A stretch of DNA of 64,000 bases from Oscheius tipulae. Taxonomy: Eukaryota; Nematoda; Chromadorea; Rhabditida; Rhabditidae. Positions 57,321-64,000 of the stretch are shown one piece after another (positions within the stretch are counted from its first letter, which is position 1; every line of letters starts with the position of its first letter). A program made the position numbers and the translations under genes. The notes under the pieces were generated by a model. That model was not told the origin of the DNA and ran no database searches. It saw only the letters and a list, made by a program, of their open reading frames with translations. The stretch spans positions 7,796,501 through 7,860,500 of the forward strand of contig JASJZH010000001.1 of assembly GCA_037178975.1 (NCBI GenBank), written 5' to 3'.

Positions 57321-59460
57321 TCAAAAAGTAGACCCGACGCCGGTGAGGGCAAAGAAGACAACGAATCTGGCTCCGAAACCAAGTTCATAGTCGTAAGACG
57401 GATCCTTCTTGTGATGGATATCCAGTCGGTTAGCTCCGAACTTTGCCACGAGTTTTTGGTACTGCTTGGCATCACTTACTCTCCGTTGCTCTTGATTTCG
57501 ATGAAAAAGTAGATTCCTTCGGGAGCACTAATCGTTGCCAAGTTGGGGAAGTCAATGAGTTCCAGGTTTGGATTGTTGGTTATTTCCAGAGCCTACTCTG
57601 AAACACCGAATCACAATGGTGTCACGGATTACTTACTGTAATGCTTCGTAGTAATATTCTTCAAACTCCTGAACATATCAACGTAAGTCTGGCTCGTTTT
57701 TCTTATCCTTATCGGTCACATTGGATGCTCGACACTGACAAGAGCTGGAATGTAGGGGCTTCCCTTTTCCGCTTCCAGAGGCATGCTGAAACCATTTCTT
57801 ACGACTTCGTAGTGCGTGACAAAACTATCTTCTAGTTGAACTCTGTAAACAACTGAAGAGGGTATAGAGTTACAGCAGGTGTGCTGGACTTACGAAAAGC
57901 CTTCTTGTTTCCGGAGACAGTGACACTCCCCACTTTGTCCTTTGTGGAGCTCAGCTTTTCAGCAAATTTCGTTGGGCAAAGTTTGAACTTGTTCAAGAGC
58001 TCTGAATCCCTGTTTTAGACACACAAAAAAACAAAAGAGTTGCCCACGGCTGGAATCGAACCAGCGTCGCCACGGCCACAACGTGGAGTACTAACCACTA
58101 TACTACGTGGGCCGAAAGCGAAGCGCTCTAGTGCTTAATATAATACAGGTAAGAAAACTCATCGTGTCCTCCGAGACATTCCCTCCCTGAATTTGCTCCA
58201 ATGGCCAAAAAGTTAGGGTTTTCGGGACTCGTGTTGCTATTCCAATGGCTACTATATTAAGTGTCTTGCTAGCGTTCTTATAAAGAACCACAAGCGGAAA
58301 AGATGCAACCAGTGACATGTGTCACGGTAGTCACAATGTCTTTTGTCTCTTCTCCTTCCAAATGTAGATCCTGTTCTGCCCAAAGAATGGAGCTCGAGGT
58401 TATCGGGAAAGAACAGATCTCTGTTTTTAGCATTATCCGTTATGATCAGAGCTGGCTCTAAACAAGTATTTCTTCCAAAAACTCATGTTTCGACATTTTC
58501 GCCAAGTTCGGGAGTTTTCCGAAGATCTCTGCCATAGCGTAGCCTACGTTGAAAAGACGTCCGTTGATTGTCTCGAGGCTTCCGAGCTTGTCAATGACAT
58601 TGTCTGAAAATAGATTCTTTCACCTCTCAAACGAACTTCCCTCCAAACCACCTTGCACTCGGTCCTCTCGTTCTCCCGAAGATTAGCCCCTAAAAAAATA
58701 CCATCTAAAATTGTGCTTCCCTCAATCTCTTTTTCTTCTCGCTTACTGCACTTATCCGCATCCATATGCCCTTCCTTCACATCGTTCAGCAGCCATTTTT
58801 GATTGTCTTGGTTCAGTTTGGAATGAATTGCAAAGCGACTCAAAATGACCGAAGAAGCACAGAAGTTCTGGTTGTCTTTGATTGCCGACTGTGCCATATC
58901 GTAGAGATAAGACCAGGGGATAGGCTCCCTCTCGAGTCACTCGAAAATGTAAGATAAGTGTCTCTTGGCCTAATTTGCAAGACCTCGAAAACACCTCGCT
59001 TACCTCCGTACTATCTCTTTGCAGACACAGGAACTCCTTCCATTCCAAGCCTTGAGGTGAGGTTTGCGTACGTCTCTTTGTCTATGACATATCCTCCAGC
59101 TACCACTGAGCGACTTTTTGTTCTTTGAGAAAATGACCAAATCTGGGTTATAGCTTAACTTTTTCATGTTTTTAACAGACGAATTCACTTCCATAGCATA
59201 GTTGTTTTTCATATCCGTGAATACGATGTCTTTGAGATTGGGGAAACAGCTCATCGGATCCTCGGACACGCCGCCCGAAAACTTGATTCTACCGTTGTGA
59301 AGACGTGCAGCCTTCTCGTAGAGTTCCTTCCTACAGGGCCGATTTTTATCGAAGACAACAGTTCACAATCATGAGCTCCCGGCTCGACTAGTTCCTGCCA
59401 ACAAAACTTGTCCTTGGCTAAAATATCCACTCCGAAGAAATCGTAACATACTCTCACAGA
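57321..59460 (-). pseudogene. Receptor L-domain (IRLD-like) gene, probably damaged
   Basis: Several minus-strand segments look like receptor L-domain repeats: about 59326-59006 ('CFPNLKDIVFTDMKNN', 'LSYNPDLVIFSKN'), 58611-58490 ('LGSLETINGRLFN', 'GKLPNLAKM'), about 57986-57896 ('CPTKFAEKLSSTKDKVGSVT') and 57610-57482 ('ALEITNNPNLELIDFPNLAT'). Such domains occur in insulin/EGF receptors and in an expanded nematode family. A C-terminal hydrophobic helix ('GFGARFVVFFALTGVG') ends in a T-run, after which the likely cytoplasmic tail ('LIKVLKKNKFKAIDKK') continues only in another frame. I could not join all exons, so a pseudogene is likeliest. tRNA-His lies inside. Confidence 0.5.
58041..58112 (-). 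tRNA. tRNA-His(GTG)
   Basis: Acceptor stem GCCCACG/CGTGGGC, D-arm TAGTATAGTGGTTAGTA, anticodon loop TTGTGGC (anticodon GTG), T-arm CGCTGGTTCGATTCCAGC. No intron. It is located within the L-domain gene, same strand. Confidence 0.93.
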
Positions 59461-59584
59461 CCGATTCTCTTAAATCGTCTTCTTTCTCAGTTTTGGTAAA
59501 AACCAGCGATCGGCCTCTACCATACACCGATAGTCAGCTTTGCTATTTTGTTTCTAGACAAATACAGTAACTATTTATTTGCTA

Positions 59585-60430
59585 TCAAACACTCTCACCC
59601 TCCTCCCTTTCCATCTTCCAAATCCTCTGTCGACCCTTCTTCTTGTCTTTCTTGTACTCTTCCACTAGACGAACCAGACAAACTTTTCGCCTCGTCAAAA
59701 CGGAAGTGGTGACAGTTTCTCCCCTCTCAGAACCGAAAGACCGATACTTCATGACTTTGATAGAATCGTCTTCGTCGTGAGTTTCAGGTATGAGCTGAAA
59801 TCTGTGAGTTGACTGTTTGATCATGAGCAAACCGTTAGAAAGCCTTCACTTTCCAGAGGATCTTTCAAATCGACTGGGAACCGAATACTCTCAGAGAAGC
59901 TGTTCATTTTCCCTCCAGAAGACACCTTGGACCAGGAGATCTGACGAGTGATGATTAAGGGACTGTTCCATGTCTGAATCTTTCATGTATTTCATTCGAT
60001 GAAGACTCACCGCATCTGCAACGTTTTGAATGACAATCCTAAAAGGACCGCTTTCCTTGATAGTAAATGTTTTGGATAAGCTGGCATGCTCTTCGTATCG
60101 TCTATGGAGAAAATAGCTGTCGGATTCGGTAGATGGCTGAAACTGGGCGTATTTCTGTTGCAATTTACTCTTGCGTCATAGTTGTCAACGTCGTAATGGG
60201 TGATAATGTAGAGAATGCAACAGTCGGCTGCAATAAGAAGACTATTCGGGAGAACAACGATTTGAATGGACGACCCATAGTCGGAAGTGAGAGAGGACAC
60301 TGAGAGTAGGGTCAAGCTGAGACAGTCCTGAAAAAGACAACTTCTTTTGACTAGACCACCCCCAAGACGCACAGATTCCGGAATCGTATTCCTCAATGGA
60401 ACTATTCAAACTGCCGGATTAACGCCGATT
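59585..60430 (-). pseudogene. Family-P member 4, 5'-truncated
   Basis: Exons 60327-60169, 60136-60011, 59973-59833 and 59794-59585 join in frame (636 nt, 212 codons with the stop). They cover the last membrane segments and the whole C-terminal domain: 'TIKESGPFRIVIQN', 'TWNSPLIITRQISW', 'LIPETHDE', 'KYRSFGSERGETVTTS', 'LVRLVEEY'. Upstream, a decayed piece near 60430-60370 ('SIEEYDSGICASWGW') resembles exon 3 of member 5. No N-terminal tail or first membrane exons fit before member 5 starts divergently at 60488. It is thus truncated, though its C-terminal half is intact and exon lengths (126, 141) equal those of members 3 and 6. Confidence 0.6.
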
Positions 60431-60487
60431 ACTTTCGTTTAAAGCCGCCCCGCGCACTCACTTCGCCCTCGTTTTAGAGAGTGATAG

Positions 60488-61862
60488 ATGTCTGGAACGG
60501 GGAGATCTTCACCGCCTCCAGAAATTTCTGGACCTACTAAGTACATAGTCAAGTTTCAATTTATATGGATTCTTCTACTTCTGGCTCATTCATTTCTCAA
60601 CATTTCCTTGGTAGTTTGCTCCTACTAATGTCAGGAATCAATGTTTTAGAGGACCTATACTCTTCCACTCTACAGCATTCTGCAAACCAAACATCTTCAA
60701 GGCGTTATGTTCTTGACTGTCATTACGGCTGTGTGGCCTTACCTTTATATCTTCATGGACAAGAAGTACAGAGTCAGTTTCCGGAAGTGGCAACTTAATA
60801 AAAGAGTCTTCAGACCATGAGTCGTTTCGAGCGAAGTGACCCCTACTACTGTGTTTGGGGATATCGCGTCTTGTTAATTGTAAGTTTTTTGTTGGTCATC
60901 CGAAAATTTTTTAAGGATTGTTTGGTGTTGGTACTACTCTTCTCGGTCAGATTCTTGGTCGACCTCGATATGTATCCGCTGAAATTAGGCGACACATTTC
61001 CACTGCTGCTCCTACTCCCAAACATCCCGCTTTTCTTTATTATGCATCATTTTGAGACCTCTAGCTACAAGGTGAGCTAATTTTTGTTTAGTTCCCCATG
61101 CTGTTACTTCTGTAATGCCTCTTGACTTCCTCCAGAAAAGCGCTCGAACGGGCCGTCGATAGCTCAGTTGGTAGAGCGGAGGACTGTAGCCAGTTCAGAT
61201 ATCCTTAGGTCGCTGGTTCGAATCCGGCTCGACGGAATTGTTTTTTGCCTTTTTTGACTCTCTAGATTCTTTGTCATTTTCAGCCTCTTGAAGATTCTGA
61301 AGAATATACTTTCAAGCAAAGGAAAGAACTAAAAGCCACGGATGCAATTAAGCTCTCAATTCAGGAGAGCAATTCTTTCTCGATCAAGCTTCTGTTAGGA
61401 GAAGGTAATACAGAGGTGGGTGATCAATAACCGAAGTAGTTTCTTTTCGAAATTCTTTAGCATCTCCATGGTCCCGTCATTATTCAACGGAAAGTGTTTT
61501 GGTGGACTGGAGTACGTGAGCAAGTAAAATCGGAAGAAACCCTCTTCAAATTCTATATTTCCCCTCCTTTGATCGCCGAAAATCAACTAAACGTAGGTTC
61601 GCGACATCGATGAAAAGTGATTGCTCTTCAGCTGATTCCTGAAACGCACGTCCAGAAAAGAGCACATAATGTTCCCGGGTTCCGAGCATTTGGACGCAAC
61701 AGAGGGAATCTCGTCTTGACAAGAGTTTTTCTGGAGAACGGAACCGAACTCGTGAAATTGGTGGAAGAGTACGAGAGGGAAGGATATCCAAGTAGTAAGA
61801 ACATTGAGGAGATGGTCAATGAGCAGACAAATTGGAACAGGAGAAGACTGTTGGACGTATGA
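60488..61862 (+). CDS. Family-P four-TM protein, member 5
   Basis: Exons 60488-60610, 60650-60772, 60814-60879, 60916-61071, 61284-61415, 61461-61592 and 61632-61862 join to 963 nt (320 aa). The short tail reads 'SPPPEISGPTKY'. Hydrophobic segments: 'FIWILLLLAHSFLNISL', 'VMFLTVITAVWPYLYIF', 'CLVLVLLFSVRFLVDL' and 'PLLLLLPNIPLFFIM'. The C-terminal domain has 'SIQESNSFSIKLL', 'GPVIIQRKVFWW', 'LIPETHVQ', 'GFRAFGRNRGNLVLTR' and 'LVKLVEEY'. Intron 4 contains a complete tRNA-Tyr on the same strand. The stop is followed at once by AATAAA. Confidence 0.8.
61153..61236 (+). tRNA. tRNA-Tyr(GTA) with intron
   Basis: Acceptor stem CCGTCGA/TCGACGG, D-arm AGCTCAGTTGGTAGAGC, anticodon region GAGGACTGTA with anticodon GTA, then a short intron of about 12 nt and ATCCTT closing the stem, T-arm GCTGGTTCGAATCCGGC. 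Introns are usual in eukaryotic tRNA-Tyr. It lies wholly inside an intron of family-P member 5. Confidence 0.93.
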
Positions 61863-62129
61863 AATAAACCTTTTCCCAAGAAAATCAACGGCTTTTCGAC
61901 TCTGTGACTCATTCGATTCTTGATTAAACTAAACTAAACTTCCCTTTCTTCCTCAACCCGCCCGGAAAACTACGTCATGACCCTTCCAGCTGCTCAAGAA
62001 TTATGTTACGAAACTGCCCCATTCCCCTCTGAAGTTCAATAGTCCGAAGAGCGGCCTGCTCTCCGCTCTTCTTCTAATTAAGTTGCCCTCAGGCCCGTGA
62101 ACGTAGTTATCGACTCCAAAGCATCCTTA

Positions 62130-63370
62130 ATGTCCCGACTATCGCCTCCCCCACCTTATTCTGAGGTTGAACCTGATCCTCCAGCTTATCCAGGAAATGA
62201 AGAGGAACTGAGCTTTTCGCGAGAGCCCATCATTGGACCTACGGAGTATAAGGCAAGCAGATCCTGTCAGAAAGTAGTGTTGATATATTACTTTATCAAG
62301 CTTGGCTGGGTGAGTATATAGAAAAGTTGATCAGAGCGTCATTTCATAGAAATTCCTGATCCCACTTCTCCTGTTCTTCTTCGACGTTCTACTCACATCG
62401 AACTATCGCCGGAGTGTCAGCCGGCAGAGGACCGAAAATGATTGGAGAGCCTGTGGAGCAGGCTGTATTAGTGCCCTGGTCAATGGGATTCTTGTAGGGT
62501 TCAATAGTTGACCACAGGTCTATGAAAACTGCAATATGCATAAGGTAAGCTGAAGTTTACTAATGAACTCAATTTAAGACAATCGCTCGTCACAGGTTCT
62601 TATCCGAAAGCTACTGTTTCAAAGGACTCTTTCTGTTCTTTCTGGACATGACTCTCTTGACGCTTTGGATCTTCTTCGTTCTACCAATCGACATTGATCT
62701 GGACATCGCCAACATGCTGCTAATCCTCATCCCCAACTTGATTTTGCTCCCATACAATTTAGTCGTTCTGCTGATTGTCCACTGTGTGGAATCGACTGAT
62801 TACACAGTAGGGTTCTTCATAGACTCAAAACTGTTCAGCCTTTGAATGGAAACGGAAAATTTGGAGCCCTCCAAAAGCACCAAGAGACATCATCGCTGGC
62901 AGAGTATCCTCTTTCAGTCAAAGAGTCTTCAGCCTTTCGAATTGTGATTCAAAACTGCGGACACGAGGTACACTGGAGAATAGACCGATTCAGTGCTGGT
63001 TTAGGCTTGGTCCAGTCCAATACTGATCGAGCGGGATGTTGCGTGGCGGACAAAAGGGAAAAAGGACATCTGGAAATGGAAGGTGAAAAAGTTTGAAATA
63101 CGATTCAAGCCACCCGATGAATTGGCACCTGGCAAGAGTTGGACGGTCAGTTAACTCAATTCCCATGTAGCCCCGTTCCAGTTGGTACCTGAGCCGTCAA
63201 TCGAACCGGGAGCAATTAGAATACACGGATTTAGAGCCTTCGGCTGGGACAAAGGACAGCTTGTAACAACTACATTGTCGAGGATTTTTGACGAGAGAGA
63301 GTTGGTCAAGATGGTAGAAGAGTACAGTAGGGAAGACGAAGAGATACCTCTCGTTGAAAATGATCGATAG
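62130..63370 (+). CDS. Family-P four-TM protein, member 6
   Basis: Exons 62130-62309, 62350-62493, 62518-62544, 62579-62806, 62839-62967, 63005-63145 and 63182-63370 join to 1038 nt (345 aa). The tail has two PPxY motifs ('SPPPPYSEVEPDPPAYPG') and 'EPIIGPTEY'. Four hydrophobic segments precede 'SVKESSAFRIVIQNCG', 'AWSSPILIERDVAW', 'LVPEPSIE', 'GFRAFGWDKGQLVTTT' and 'LVKMVEEY'. The 'IPETH' motif is altered here. The 24-nt intron at 62494-62517 is shorter than usual, so that junction is the weak point. AATAAA follows the stop directly. Confidence 0.75.
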
Positions 63371-64000
63371 GAATAAAAGTGTTTCGTTTTGACCGTCCAA
63401 AAAATATTATACCCGTTCCGCCCATACTACTTCACAGCAGTTTTTCGGGTTTAAAGCGTTATTTTTAGGGGATATGTTGTATTACAAAGTTCTAGAACTG
63501 AGCAAAGCGTAGCAAAGGGCTATAACAGATCCGGTCTGGTCCGAAATTCAGCGTGACTACCATTTTCGTTATCAAGGATACATTTTCCTGCCTTACGATA
63601 TTCTGCAAATTTGTAGATCTCATCGAACATCGAAAATGAAAAAAATGTCGTCTTCACCCCGAAAATTGCAATTTTAGGTATGCTGAATACGGACCGGACG
63701 CGCGCACAGGCCTGAGCAAGTCCTTCTGAGACGGTTCAGAAACCAGTGTTTCCCAACCCTACTTCCCAGTCCCGAGGCGCCTCGAATCGACGTCACAGCG
63801 CCTCTAAAAATATCTTCGGCGCTATTCGATTGCCTGCTCTCCCCAGGCTGTCCCGTTCGTTTTTCGTCAACTGTGAATGTATCCCATTGCTTCTTCGAGA
63901 CACCTTGAAGCGGGGACGAATAGTCGTCGACCTATCAAGTCGGGACCCATCACCTACCCCGGATCTCCGAACTTTTTCGGGTTTATCATTTGCACCATCG
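63371..64000. other. 3' flank, no supported gene
   Basis: It contains family-C-like fragments near 63600 ('gatattctgcaaatttgtag') and no convincing ORF. Confidence 0.5.

Noticed and set aside
57119-57331. Plus-strand ORF with hydrophobic start
   Set aside because: It is antisense to the L-domain gene's tail and has no independent support.
1-64000. CRISPR arrays, bacterial operons or viral insertions
   Set aside because: No regularly spaced repeats, Shine-Dalgarno-led ORF series, or viral or retroelement polymerase or capsid motifs were seen on either strand.

Overview
This is a nuclear window from a small-genome invertebrate, most likely a nematode; I cannot place it to genus. The evidence is many short spliced genes with introns mostly 32-60 bp and TTTCAG-type acceptors, a carboxypeptidase ending in a ShK domain, an ABF-like cysteine peptide, receptor L-domain exons, levamisole-type acetylcholine receptor subunits, and stop codons that overlap or abut AATAAA signals. 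For most spliced genes I joined the exons by hand, and the reading frame closes exactly across them; exceptions are stated.

Layout. 1-16.8 kb: three nicotinic acetylcholine receptor subunit genes on the plus strand, one alpha type with an adjacent Cys pair and two non-alpha. Between them lie a Gly/Met/Tyr-Pro-Gly repeat secreted protein (minus), a leishmanolysin-like metalloprotease and a small secreted ORF. 18-22.6 kb: an M14 carboxypeptidase and a small secreted peptide precursor. 23-34.4 kb: a compact housekeeping block. CSN2, EAF6 and VPS34 run head-to-tail on the minus strand with gaps of 145 and 182 bp, a possible operon. They are followed by a divergent pair of unknown genes and a minus-strand membrane protein. 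34.4-40 kb is gene-poor. 40-50 kb: a small membrane protein, an ABF-like peptide, and a roughly 0.95-kb inverted duplication. Each arm of the duplication carries one tRNA-Lys(TTT) and one spliced 190-aa unknown gene. The arms flank a divergent protein kinase and a small minus-strand gene. A His-rich membrane protein follows.

50.8-63.4 kb: six copies (five plus, one minus) of a gene family I do not recognise. Each full copy encodes an N-terminal tail with a Gly-Pro motif (PPxY motifs in two copies), about four membrane segments, and a conserved C-terminal domain with signatures like 'IPETH', 'GFRSFGRxRG' and 'LVEEY'. Intron positions are shared. One copy has a one-base frameshift and one is truncated at its 5' end. 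A damaged receptor L-domain gene, tRNA-His and tRNA-Tyr are interspersed. This family is the best candidate for something undescribed here.

The window also holds several non-coding element types: a roughly 100-bp MITE family, three unrelated fold-back elements, and tRNA-derived SINE-like sequences, many of them in introns.
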